Of a stretch of 64,000 bases of DNA, positions 1-8,149 are shown piece by piece (the stretch's first letter is position 1; every line of letters begins with the position of its first letter). Origin of the DNA: Synechococcus sp. LTW-R (lineage in GTDB: Bacteria; Cyanobacteriota; Cyanobacteriia; PCC-6307; Cyanobiaceae); the NCBI RefSeq assembly GCF_014217875.1, contig NZ_CP059060.1:1922001-1986000 (forward strand). Direction: 5' to 3'. The position numbers and the translations under genes are program-made. The notes under the pieces were generated by a model, which worked only from the letters and a program-made list of their open reading frames with translations, did no database searches and was not told where the DNA came from.

Positions 1-387
1 GCCCTGAAGTCTGTATTCTCTAAGTACGAGCTTGTTGAGATAGCGACTGACTGGAATACAATTTCCTCCATTGTCGAAGACAGTATCGCTAAAGAGCTCC
101 AGAAGTTTGATTACGTATCTGTCAAAGGCCTCGATCTAACTGGCTTAAAGATTGCCGAAGAGTATCGTTCAGCAATTGAGCAAAAACAAATCGCTGAGCA
201 GCAACTTCTTCGCGCTGAGACTGAAGTGAAGATTGCGGAGCAAGAAGCCATCAAATTCGAGACCCTCAACAAGGGGCTTAACGAAAAGGTGCTTTACAAG
301 CTGTTCCTCGATAAATGGGACGGGCAAACCCAGGTTGTCCCTGGGATTGGCTCAGGTACTCCGCCTGTGATTGTTGGTCGTAGCTGA
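1..387 (+). CDS. SPFH/prohibitin-like protein, C-terminal part
   Basis: This open frame enters from the left edge and stops at TGA 385-387, giving 128 visible residues. It has the end of a beta-rich SPFH core followed by a long charged helix rich in Ala, Glu, Gln and Lys (about residues 55-90, with AEQQLLRAETEVKIAEQEA), typical of prohibitin, stomatin and HflK/C proteins. Such proteins oligomerise at membranes and often modulate proteases. The tail ends in a short Gly/Pro-rich stretch. The N-terminus and its membrane anchor lie outside the window. Base composition is AT-richer than the housekeeping genes further right, as in the next 2 kb. The family call rests on the helix pattern only. Confidence 0.7.
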   Translation, partial: ALKSVFSKYELVEIATDWNTISSIVEDSIAKELQKFDYVSVKGLDLTGLKIAEEYRSAIEQKQIAEQQLLRAETEVKIAEQEAIKFETLNKGLNEKVLYKLFLDKWDGQTQVVPGIGSGTPPVIVGRS

Positions 388-602
388 TCCTGGCTCCGTC
401 CAAATCTCGATGGCGCCTTCCGAATCCTGTCCAAGCTTTTCCGAACCTCATCCATCTGCCGCTGAACCTCCTGAGCCTGTGCGTTCTCCTGCTTAAATCT
501 TGTGATCAGCTGGTCCTTTTCCTCAAGGGTTGGTGCTCTTCGTAGTTGTTGAAGTTGGTGGTTGTTGAATTGGGAGAGTAGTGATGGTGATTGGTTGTTC
601 AT
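294..602 (-). CDS. hypothetical coiled-coil protein, uncertain
   Basis: A 102-residue reading frame from ATG 602; a TTG four codons upstream would give 106. Residues about 25-75 are strongly charged and heptad-like (EEKDQLITRF, QRQMDEVRKSLDRIRK), as expected for a coiled coil. The last 30 codons lie antisense to the end of the SPFH-like gene, so the true C-terminus is doubtful. A second same-strand frame at 523-717, rich in Pro, Thr and Gln, overlaps it, and at most one of the two is likely real. No Shine-Dalgarno sequence is visible. The lack of alternatives in this AT-richer stretch and the sensible protein composition favour a gene, but only weakly. Confidence 0.35.
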   Translation of the reverse strand: MNNQSPSLLSQFNNHQLQQLRRAPTLEEKDQLITRFKQENAQAQEVQRQMDEVRKSLDRIRKAPSRFGRSQDQLRPTITGGVPEPIPGTTWVCPSHLSRNSL

Positions 603-777
603 TTGGCTGATCAATGGTTTGCGGTTGTTGATTGGTTGAATTCAAGTTCAAGTTGAATGGGATCGGTTCGAGTCGGTGAGGTTTGTGGTTCTTCGACCCA
701 TCCAACGTGTATGCCACCGTTCTTGCTGATGAGTGTGAGTCGTTGGTTTGGAGCTGTTGTGTGGTTGTCCATTGTGT

Positions 778-945
778 TCACTTCTTAATGTCGATAATCC
801 ACTCGGCTGCCATTGACCTGGCGTCTTTTGCCTGTCCGAAAATCAGCAGAGTGTCGATGCGTTCTTTGGCTGATCCTGAAATCTGCCCAAGCTTCCAGTA
901 GCGGATGTGTGGAAGCTGGTTTGAAGCTTGGTTCTTTTTGTTCAT
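778..945 (-). CDS. 55-residue protein translationally coupled to upstream gene
   Basis: The ATG at 945-943 overlaps the TGA of the upstream gene (944-942) in an ATGA junction, the classical arrangement for translational coupling. The product is small and basic at its N-terminus (MNKKNQASNQ), followed by a mixed region and an amphipathic end (AKDARSMAAEWIIDIKK). No known family is recognised. The shared strand and coupling suggest it is made in fixed ratio with the putative DNA-binding protein, perhaps as a partner or antagonist; that is inference. Longer starts at 984 or 972 exist but would overlap the neighbour much more. Confidence 0.5.
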   Translation of the reverse strand: MNKKNQASNQLPHIRYWKLGQISGSAKERIDTLLIFGQAKDARSMAAEWIIDIKK

Positions 946-1772
946 GCGTATGTGTGAGATGCGTATTTCCATTGATCTAGGCATTCGCTGATGTAGCTCA
1001 GGGTGTACTCAATCGTGTTGAGAGACTCCATCGCCTCATGGTCATGTTGGATAGATGACCAGTTGATTGTTTGCGCCAGCAGAACAAATTGCTCTATTAG
1101 GTCCGTTGTGCTTGGTTCATCGGTGTCCTCTGCTGCTTGGAGTGCAGATAGCTGTTTGGAGGTTGTCTCCAGACTGCTGTTGTCTTCTTCTACCACTTCT
1201 ATACACTTTGGAAAGACCTGCCTGATCTCTGCCATCCGTTTCACCGACATAGGCAGTTGACCTGCACTGAAGTGAAAGTCTCTGTAGCTGACTTCTTTTT
1301 TGACGGCAGCGAAACCCTCGTCAGACATTCGACTCAACTCATAAATATGAGATGGAGTAAGGGTGTCGAACCACTTCTGCTCTTCTTTATCTGTATGTCT
1401 GCTGGTCAGCCAATCAGCGGTTGCAACGAGCTTGTGCGCGTTGTTGCGCTTGAACCCGACCGCTTCGACCATTTGCTGAACCTGTTTTCGTAACCGCTTA
1501 GACCGCCATCCGTATTGGTTGTCATTGTCGAAGCGGTGATGCTTGTCCAGGTATTTAGCTTCATTGAAGACAGCGATAGCTAGTCGAAGACCGGCGGACG
1601 CTGCATTTCTCTGGAGGATTGCTGTTTCAGCTGCAAACTTAAGGAGTTCTTGTGCTGTCTGTTCTCCAATCTCTGCCAGTATTCGGTTCAGGCTGGGACT
1701 CATTCGTTGGTCTGGCGTCCCATCGCTATCTACTGGCGCTATTAAGTGGCTTAGGTTGATTTGTGTTGGCAT
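942..1772 (-). CDS. putative DNA-binding regulatory or replication protein of a mobile element
   Basis: A 276-residue protein. ATG 1772 is preceded by GGAG at a spacing of 7, so I prefer it to the in-frame GTG at 1787. An early Ala-rich helix (about residues 25-65) is followed by a basic segment (GWRSKRLRKQVQQMV) and a helix-turn-helix-like stretch (VEAVGFKRNNAHKLVATADW), then LTPSHIYELSRMSDEGFAAV, which resembles elements seen in ParB/KorB-like and other plasmid or phage DNA-binding proteins. The C-terminal third is acidic. It lies directly downstream of a repeat ladder and near a tyrosine recombinase, so a Rep-like or control role for a mobile element is plausible. No specific family is certain. 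A 14-bp palindrome covers its leader. Confidence 0.55.
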   Translation of the reverse strand: MPTQINLSHLIAPVDSDGTPDQRMSPSLNRILAEIGEQTAQELLKFAAETAILQRNAASAGLRLAIAVFNEAKYLDKHHRFDNDNQYGWRSKRLRKQVQQMVEAVGFKRNNAHKLVATADWLTSRHTDKEEQKWFDTLTPSHIYELSRMSDEGFAAVKKEVSYRDFHFSAGQLPMSVKRMAEIRQVFPKCIEVVEEDNSSLETTSKQLSALQAAEDTDEPSTTDLIEQFVLLAQTINWSSIQHDHEAMESLNTIEYTLSYISECLDQWKYASHTYA

Positions 1773-1780
1773 ACGAAAAC

Positions 1781-1794
1781 TCCACACGTGTGGA
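1781..1794. promoter_or_regulatory. 14-bp perfect palindrome over the leader of the 942-1772 gene
   Basis: TCCACACGTGTGGA is fully self-complementary and ends 9 bases upstream of ATG 1772. It contains the GGAG that serves as ribosome binding site. A dimeric repressor bound here, possibly the downstream protein itself, would block transcription or translation. The palindrome is seen in the sequence; the operator role is inference. Confidence 0.45.
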
Positions 1795-1929
1795 TTATTT
1801 GTTGATTGTGATCACCACCTGCTGGTTTCTTGTCCTGGTAAATGGTGTGTTTGGTATTCATTTGCAAGTACCCTTCCAGATATTGCGGGTGGTTTTAACG
1901 TCTTGAGCCTGATGCAGCAGTTTGTCCTG

Positions 1930-2265
1930 TATAAGTCAGTGGTTGCCCTCTGTAAGGGTGTGATGTCCTGCTTATAAGGGACGGATCGCCTTCGTCCCTG
2001 TTTTAATTGGCGACCGGCTTCGTTTCTGTTTAAGGCAGGGACTTTTCCTCCTGTCTTAGGGTGGGACTGTGGTCTCTCCTGTATTCCTCAGGGACCGGTT
2101 TGCTCTTGTCTATAAGGGACGCACCTGTTTTTCTTCTCTTTAAGTGACGGACCGCCTCCCGGTATACATAGCTGATGTATCTGCTGTATTAGGCAGGGAC
2201 CGCTTGACTCCGGTGTTAGGCCGACACCTCTCGCCGTATAAGGAGCCGCTTGACCCTTATAAGTG
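1930..2265. repeat. ladder of about 14 diverged 21-29 bp direct repeats (iteron-like)
   Basis: The gap 1795-2409 has no convincing gene and is filled by a degenerate direct repeat with approximate core TATAAG followed by GGGAC or GGAC and CGC. Cores start near 1930, 1951, 1973, 2002, 2029, 2055, 2082, 2111, 2139, 2163, 2187, 2215, 2237 and 2258, i.e. steps of 21-29 bp. The best copies are TATAAGGGACGG (1973), TATAAGGGACGC (2111), TTTAAGTGACGGACCGC (2139) and TATTAGGCAGGGACCGC (2187). A looser relative (TTTTAAGTGGTTGC) lies at 2327. A CCTCT/AGAGG hairpin sits at about 2371-2389. Position upstream of the putative DNA-binding gene and downstream of a recombinase suggests an iteron origin or multi-site operator. 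Confidence 0.5.
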
Positions 2266-2409
2266 TGCTATTGCTCCTTGTACACCCGACACCGCTAGAA
2301 GCTGCCTAGAAGGCTCTCCAAGGTATTTTAAGTGGTTGCTCGCTCTTGCTTCATCATCAAGTGGAAGCGCCCTCTGGGGGCATAGAGGAGGCTCTGGCTG
2401 GCTTTGATC

Positions 2410-3819
2410 TCACCAGGCATACTTGTTGAATAGATCTTTCTTCTCCCCAGGCCTTTCCCGCTTCCCGAGAGTGGGCATGGTGAGCTCTCGCCCTTTCTTC
2501 CGCAGGTTCAGTCGTGCGTACGTCTTTTGGGTTTCCATGACGGAATGACCGGCCATCTCATCTACTTCATATACAGGCGTCCCCTTCAGTAGGTGATCTT
2601 CGATGAAGGTTGAGCGCATCGAGTAAATGGTGTACGGGTGTGGTGAGTAGCGGTGGCCAGTTAGTTTGGATTCGAGAGCGTCTAATACCTCCTTCCATGA
2701 GCGTTGGAAGTTGGAGTATCCGTAGCCTTTTAGTTCATTGTTTGGGTTTGAGAAAATGACGGTCTCCCTGTTTGGTGCCACCTTCAGTTCTTTTGAGGCG
2801 ATGTAATCCTCTTGGAACTGGTTCCACCTAATTAGCTCACGTGCCTGGTTCGCCGGAATCTCTCGAGCTTGTTTGGTCTTGCTCCGAATGGTGTAGATGT
2901 ACGACACCAGCCACTCTTCGCGTTTTCCGCTGCTGGTGGTTCTGCCTTCATCAACAATCTCAACCTGCTTCCATCGCATCTTCAAAATCTCTTCAGGCGA
3001 CATGCCTGTGTTCTTCATGAACAAGATGAAGTGCCAGAACAGAGTCCGCCAGTAGTAAATGCGGTGGTTCTGTAGGCGTTTCGCGCTGTCCCTGTATGGA
3101 CCCCGCACATAGTCAACGATTGTTTTCCAGTCATCGGCGTTGATGGCCGGGTTTTTCATTCGATCCGTTTGTTTGACCCGACTTCGTGAAAGGAAATCTT
3201 TGTCCAACAGCAGATCCGCATCAAGCAATCTGTTTTTGACTAAGTAGTTCTTGCAGAAATCCTTGATGTGACCGACCTCGACATTCCTGCTTAGCGGCGT
3301 TGCTGTGCTCCTGAAGAGCTCGTAGTCCCTAAACGTTCCAGCATGGATCTGGTTGGTGTACAGGACGCCCTGGGACGCCAGGTACGGCAGCAGGTGTTGC
3401 GTGAGTGTGATCCCCTTTTGCTGCATTGTTTTGGCCGTGATCAGTCCTGCAGTGCTTCTGCGCTTTTCCTGCTCTAGGAAGCTCCGTACGGCGTTCTCGA
3501 TGAGTTGCCGCCGTGGTTGGCGCGTCACCGTCTGCTGCTCGTGGCTGAGCTGTCTCTTGGTGCTTCTGGAGCCTCCGACAAGCTCACTGGCGAGGTCAGG
3601 GGTTTCCTGCTCCTCAGCCTGGATTGCGAACGCCACCTCTATCGCCGCCTGGACGGCATCTTCCATTGAGGTGACGTTTGGGATCTTCCGCTGGCGGTAA
3701 GACCTGCTGCCCTTGACCAGCTCCCGATAAAAGAACGACCCAGTAGAGGTTCCTGACCCGTAGAGCACTACAAACTCTCTGCCGTTAAGCACCTCACGCT
3801 TATCAACGATCCTGGGCAT
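2410..3819 (-). CDS. int: tyrosine recombinase / phage-type integrase, atypical catalytic set
   Basis: A 469-residue site-specific recombinase. The N-terminal 130 residues look like an arm-binding region, followed by a SAM-like core-binding domain (about 130-240) and the catalytic domain (about 250-450). Visible catalytic positions are R402 in YSMRSTF, H425 in AGHS and nucleophile Y434 in TYARL, with a Lys in RSKTKQ. The usual first arginine (TGLR or TGMR) is Ser274 in NTGMSPEE, and the usual His of HxxR is Tyr399. ATG 3819 opens the frame; genomic flanks lie to the right. It probably mobilises the AT-richer DNA to its left. Whether the altered active site is active cannot be told from sequence. 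Confidence 0.9.
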   Translation of the reverse strand: MPRIVDKREVLNGREFVVLYGSGTSTGSFFYRELVKGSRSYRQRKIPNVTSMEDAVQAAIEVAFAIQAEEQETPDLASELVGGSRSTKRQLSHEQQTVTRQPRRQLIENAVRSFLEQEKRRSTAGLITAKTMQQKGITLTQHLLPYLASQGVLYTNQIHAGTFRDYELFRSTATPLSRNVEVGHIKDFCKNYLVKNRLLDADLLLDKDFLSRSRVKQTDRMKNPAINADDWKTIVDYVRGPYRDSAKRLQNHRIYYWRTLFWHFILFMKNTGMSPEEILKMRWKQVEIVDEGRTTSSGKREEWLVSYIYTIRSKTKQAREIPANQARELIRWNQFQEDYIASKELKVAPNRETVIFSNPNNELKGYGYSNFQRSWKEVLDALESKLTGHRYSPHPYTIYSMRSTFIEDHLLKGTPVYEVDEMAGHSVMETQKTYARLNLRKKGRELTMPTLGKRERPGEKKDLFNKYAW

Positions 3820-3972
3820 GCTTTTGTTGGTATGACGTGGGTATCGAGGGGTGTGACCCGCTCAGATCCCTGGCATAAGCCCAACGCCTGCATTTCCAGG
3901 TGAAGTAGGCCATGCCCCGGCAATGCGCTGATCTGACCGTAAGACCGGCGGAACAAATCCCGTTTGGCCAAG

Positions 3973-3997
3973 AAAAAAGGGGGTTGCCACACCCCCT
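3973..3997 (-). terminator. strong Rho-independent terminator (minus strand)
   Basis: Read on the minus strand, AGGGGGT-GTGGCA-ACCCCCT is followed at once by a T run (complement of A 3973-3978). No minus-strand protein gene lies just upstream before mraY, so it ends either the long mraY transcript or an unrecognised RNA between 4000 and 4138. Confidence 0.75.
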
Positions 3998-4041
3998 CGA
4001 GAATCTCCCTTGCCCGACCCGAAGGTCGTGGACAAATGATG

Positions 4042-4062
4042 CGCTGCGGCAGGGGTTTGAAC
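4042..4062 (-). other. tRNA 3'-end-like fragment, possible attachment site
   Basis: Within the gene-free stretch 3820-4138, the minus strand reads G, then TTCAAAC (T-loop consensus, 4061-4055), CCCTG (4054-4050), CCGCAGC (4049-4043) and G (4042). This is the spacing of a T loop, T-stem 3' arm, acceptor 3' arm and discriminator base. The matching 5' arms are absent, so it is not an intact tRNA. Its place 220 bp from the recombinase start fits an att remnant. The rest of the gap shows only a terminator. Confidence 0.3.
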
Positions 4063-4138
4063 TGTTGTTCTTGTAACGCTCTGCGGCCTGTGTGGGCTGC
4101 CGCTGACAGTGTTGGGTGATCAATGTGACCGTTGCGCC

Positions 4139-4288
4139 ATGACGTCTGCGGGCCGGGCTGTGCGACTGATCGTGCTGTTCCTGTTGCTCGCCTTTGGCGT
4201 GGTGATGTGCACCTGGTTGGGGGAAGGCCCCCCTCCGGTGAACAACACCGAGGCCGACGAAGCAATGCCCGTTTTGCAAGCGCAATAG
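4139..4288 (+). CDS. 49-residue single-span membrane protein
   Basis: A short frame from ATG 4139 to TAG 4286-4288. It begins with a basic end (MTSAGRAVR), followed by one clear hydrophobic helix (LIVLFLLLAFGVVMCTWL, residues about 10-27) and an acidic, Pro/Asn-containing tail. That layout is typical of a real small inner-membrane protein with the positive end inside. It is the first of three small same-strand membrane-type genes before mraY. Function is unknown. Confidence 0.5.
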   Translation: MTSAGRAVRLIVLFLLLAFGVVMCTWLGEGPPPVNNTEADEAMPVLQAQ

Positions 4289-4395
4289 GCCTGGACAACC
4301 TCCCGGCCTTGCGTAACGATTAAGGCCGAACTTCTTGGTTTGGCGGCAAAGCAAAGCAATGCCCACTCCAAAGCGTCCGCAAGCGATCTGAGTAG

Positions 4396-4608
4396 ATGGA
4401 AATTCTGATCCATCTCCCCGCTGTGATGGTGGCCGGATCCGCGGCGTTCATCGGCTATTCCTATTACTCCGCGGCCGTTCAGCGGGCGGCCAAACGGGAG
4501 CGACTGCGCCAGTCTGCCTATCCCAATGTGGTGGGACTCTCCACGCGCACGGTCGAGCCTGATCGCGCCGATTTGGAGCCGGCTCGCGATTGGGACGTGG
4601 CTGCATGA
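4396..4608 (+). CDS. small conserved-looking membrane protein
   Basis: A 70-residue protein with an N-terminal hydrophobic helix (about residues 4-28, IHLPAVMVAGSAAFIGYSYY) followed by a basic, soluble tail (RAAKRERLRQS) and an acidic end. The last codon overlaps the start of the next gene in an ATGA junction, so the two are probably co-translated. No family is recognised; this is the kind of small thylakoid- or plasma-membrane protein common in picocyanobacteria. Confidence 0.7.
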   Translation: MEILIHLPAVMVAGSAAFIGYSYYSAAVQRAAKRERLRQSAYPNVVGLSTRTVEPDRADLEPARDWDVAA

Positions 4609-4832
4609 GGCCCCGCTGGCCTTGGTTCGTGCTGCTGTTGATGGGGGGCATTGCCGCTGGGGTGGCCTGGTTCTGGGTGGACCACCGCCAGGTCTGTGCC
4701 CGTTGGGCCTCCATGCAACTCAGTGATGCCGAGGCGATGCAGCAGTTGCGGCTGAAGCCGGGGCGCTACAACGCCTATTCCACGGTCCTCGGCTACTGCC
4801 GCTACTACCGGGTCAGCTCAAGCCAGCAGTAG
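4605..4832 (+). CDS. small membrane-anchored protein
   Basis: A 75-residue product starting MRPRWPW at ATG 4605, which overlaps the TGA of the preceding gene; an in-frame start at 4590 is less economical. A single hydrophobic segment ([18 protein letters not shown], about residues 8-25) precedes a soluble tail with two Cys, four Tyr and several Arg. It converges on mraY and overlaps its 3' end by 15 bp. Function unknown. The coupling with the upstream gene suggests a pair acting together at the membrane. Confidence 0.7.
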   Translation: MRPRWPWFVLLLMGGIAAGVAWFWVDHRQVCARWASMQLSDAEAMQQLRLKPGRYNAYSTVLGYCRYYRVSSSQQ

Positions 4833-5879
4833 TAATCCCAGGGCGGCCAGCCCCGCGCTGATCAGCCAGAAGCCGACGACCACTTGTTGTTCTGAGGCGC
4901 CACCCAGTTCGAAGTGGTGATGCAGCGGAGCCATGCGGAAGACCCGCCGGCCGACACCATCGGGGCCCTTGGTGGCCTTGAACACCCAGACCTGGACGAT
5001 CACCGAGAGGGATTCCGCCAGGAAGATCCCGCCCATCAAGAGCAGGGCCCAGAGGCTGTTGCTCAGCAGGGCCACCGCGGCCAGGGCCGCCCCCATGGCC
5101 AGGGAACCGGTGTCGCCCATGAACACCCGGGCTGGGTGCCGGTTGAAGAGCAAGAAACCCAGCCAGCAGCCAGCCATGGCCGCGCAGAAGCCGGCGAGGG
5201 CGGGGTCCCCCTCGTTGCCACGGAGCATCAGCTGCACCCCCATGCCGCTGAAGACGATCGCTCCGCAGCCGGCCGCCAGACCATCGAGGCCGTCGGTGAG
5301 GTTGGTGGCGTTGCTTTCCGCCAGGAAGACAAAGAGCCCCAGGGGCCAGATCAGCAGGCCCAGGGGAAGGATCCAGCCCAGGGGCAGGGCGATCTGGGCG
5401 GTGATCAGCTCATGCCAGGCGGCCCAAGCCAGGAATCCAGCGGCGCTGAGACCCTGCAGCAGCAGCTTGCCGCTGGGCGAGAGCCCCGTGTTGTGGCGTT
5501 TGGTCAGGCTGCGCCAGTCATCGAATCCGCCGATGGCCATGTAGGCCAGGGTGATCGCCGCGACCCCGGGCAAGCGCAGGTCGCTCGGGGCAATCAGCCC
5601 CCCCACCAGCACGCCGACGGGAACGACCAGCAGTCCTCCCATCGTGGGTGTCCCCGCTTTGCTCAGGTGGCTTTGGGGCCCCTCTTGGCGGATGACCTGT
5701 CCGAGTTTGAGGTTGCGCAGTCGGGGCACCCCCCAGGTGCAGACCACGGCGCTGATGGTTGCCGCCACGAGCAGCGGAACGCTGAGCTGCGGTGTTCGCG
5801 TGAACCAGTCACAGCCTTCGCAGACCCCCAACAGCAATAAACCCAGCAACAGCGCCAGGCGGCGGCTGTTGCTGGGCAT
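4818..5879 (-). CDS. mraY: phospho-N-acetylmuramoyl-pentapeptide transferase MraY
   Basis: This enzyme transfers phospho-MurNAc-pentapeptide from UDP to undecaprenyl phosphate, giving lipid I, the first membrane step of peptidoglycan synthesis. The 353 residues are polytopic, with about ten hydrophobic segments. Family signatures are all present: [11 protein letters not shown], the [15 protein letters not shown] aspartate motif, [11 protein letters not shown] and the C-terminal APLHHHFEL histidine loop. ATG 5879 is used here; a GTG at 5909 would add ten residues. It lies downstream of the DUF3134 gene on the same strand, 44 bp apart, and probably shares its transcript. Confidence 0.95.
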   Translation of the reverse strand: MPSNSRRLALLLGLLLLGVCEGCDWFTRTPQLSVPLLVAATISAVVCTWGVPRLRNLKLGQVIRQEGPQSHLSKAGTPTMGGLLVVPVGVLVGGLIAPSDLRLPGVAAITLAYMAIGGFDDWRSLTKRHNTGLSPSGKLLLQGLSAAGFLAWAAWHELITAQIALPLGWILPLGLLIWPLGLFVFLAESNATNLTDGLDGLAAGCGAIVFSGMGVQLMLRGNEGDPALAGFCAAMAGCWLGFLLFNRHPARVFMGDTGSLAMGAALAAVALLSNSLWALLLMGGIFLAESLSVIVQVWVFKATKGPDGVGRRVFRMAPLHHHFELGGASEQQVVVGFWLISAGLAALGLLLLA

Positions 5880-5923
5880 CGAGGCGATGAACCTGCTGGT
5901 GGAGACCACAGGGGTGGGAGGAA

Positions 5924-6199
5924 TCAGTCCTCCCAGTTTTCCTCGTTTTGCTCGTCGTCGGCCTTGTAGTCCTCTTTCTCGCCCATCAGCGCGGACAGTT
6001 CTTCTTCTTCCACGGTGCTGACGTCGCTAGTGGCGGCTTCCTCATCCACCACGAGTCGGCCGCTGGTCTCGAGCCAGCTCAACAGATCGGGCTCCTCGCG
6101 CAGGGGCAGCACCGGGGCGGGTTCGCTGCGGCCGTAGCGGGTCAGCGAAGGATTAATGCCATCCAGCTGGGAAAGGCTGGTGCTGAGGTTGCTGCTCAT
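5924..6199 (-). CDS. DUF3134 family cyanobacterial protein
   Basis: A 91-residue acidic protein. The core [18 protein letters not shown] followed by [11 protein letters not shown] matches the DUF3134 family, which I know only from cyanobacteria and which has no assigned function. The C-terminal third is extremely acidic ([20 protein letters not shown]) and probably disordered. It precedes mraY on the same strand. No membrane segment or signal peptide is visible, so it should be cytoplasmic. Confidence 0.8.
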   Translation of the reverse strand: MSSNLSTSLSQLDGINPSLTRYGRSEPAPVLPLREEPDLLSWLETSGRLVVDEEAATSDVSTVEEEELSALMGEKEDYKADDEQNEENWED

Positions 6200-6301
6200 C
6201 GCGTGAGGCCCGTCGGACGTCGGTGTACAGGAGTGCTGGGTTCGTAGCTACCCAGCTGGCGCCAATCCGCCATCCTATCCGAGACTCTCCCTGGGGCCGA
6301 G

Positions 6302-6564
6302 ATGGCAGCGGCGAAATGGTGGCAGCTGGCGCCCGCATGGGGCGTCGCCCTTGTCGTCAGTGGGCTTTTGGTCTGGGCGGGACGCCACTGGCCAACGCCG
6401 TTGTTGGCGCAAGCCTGGGCCCTTGAGCGGCCCGATGTGGCGGTGGTTCTGGCCTTGGCGTTGGTCCTGCTCCCCCCTCTCGGGATGGCCCTTTGGCTGG
6501 TGCTCCAGATGGCTCGCTACCGCGACAGTGGAGAATCGATCGATTGCGCGCATGGAGAGCGTTA

Positions 6565-6565
<1 letters not shown>
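6302..6565 (+). CDS. two-span membrane protein upstream of argG
   Basis: An 87-residue protein with two hydrophobic helices (about residues 11-28 and 45-68) joined by a short loop, then a soluble tail ([17 protein letters not shown]). Its TAA shares a base with the argG start (TAATG), so the two are very likely in one operon. It belongs to no family I recognise. Nothing in it suggests a role in arginine synthesis; the link may simply be co-transcription. Confidence 0.7.
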
Positions 6566-7764
<1,199 letters not shown>

Positions 7765-7767
7765 GGC

Positions 7768-8085
7768 CTAGGCCGCTTCGGGCCAGAGCGGCCTGACCCG
7801 AGCACCCCTTTCGGATTGGAGGGGAAGGATCAATGGCTCGTCTCGCTCCAAGGACTGCGGCTTCAGTTGGGGGTGACCCTGCTGGAGCCGTTCGTTTTCT
7901 GCGCTCAACAGCCGTTGGCGCTCGAGGATCGGTTCCAGCCGTTGGCTGAACTTCCGTTCGAAGATGCCGGGCAGCTCCGCGAGCAGAGACTCCAGCTCAG
8001 CGATCTGCTGCCGCGCGCGCTCAAGCTCCTCTTGGCTTTGGGTCAAGGCCGCCTGCAGGTCCTGGTGCTCCAACAGCCGGCCCAT
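7768..8085 (-). CDS. coiled-coil protein of unknown function downstream of rpsF
   Basis: A 105-residue protein with a long predicted coiled coil (about residues 8-72: SQEELERARQQIAELESLLA and ERQRLLSAENERLQQ) and a short Pro/Arg-rich end. It is cytoplasmic, with no signal. ATG 8085 sits immediately after the T run of the rpsF terminator, and its AGGAGG ribosome binding site is the 3' arm of that terminator stem. Expression should therefore depend on read-through or on disruption of the hairpin, or on a promoter inside it. It converges with argG. Function unknown. Confidence 0.75.
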   Translation of the reverse strand: MGRLLEHQDLQAALTQSQEELERARQQIAELESLLAELPGIFERKFSQRLEPILERQRLLSAENERLQQGHPQLKPQSLERDEPLILPLQSERGARVRPLWPEAA

Positions 8086-8122
8086 AAAAAACCTCCTGGA
8101 ACCTAACCAAGGCTCCAGGAGG
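8086..8122 (-). terminator. rpsF terminator whose stem contains the next gene's ribosome binding site
   Basis: On the minus strand CCTCCTGGA (8122-8114), a 13-nt loop, TCCAGGAGG (8100-8092) and six T (8091-8086) form a textbook intrinsic terminator. AGGAGG in the 3' arm lies 6 nt before ATG 8085. When the hairpin forms, the Shine-Dalgarno is sequestered. Confidence 0.85.
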
Positions 8123-8149
8123 GAACAAGAGGCGAGAAGCCTTTGGTGA

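Noticed and set aside
523-717. 64-codon Pro/Thr/Gln-rich minus-strand frame
   Set aside because: It overlaps another same-strand frame, is of low complexity and has no start signal. It is mentioned with its neighbour but not called as a gene.
1930-2265. CRISPR array
   Set aside because: Repeats are short, diverged and nearly contiguous, with no constant 24-37 bp repeats or unique spacers, and there are no cas genes.
2144-2407. 87-codon plus-strand frame inside the repeat ladder
   Set aside because: It runs through degenerate direct repeats, has no ribosome binding site and does not look like a protein.
4000-4100. Intact tRNA, tmRNA or SRP RNA gene on the minus strand
   Set aside because: Only a T-loop and acceptor-like 3' portion is present. 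No pairing 5' arms, no tag-peptide frame and no SRP core sequence could be found by eye.
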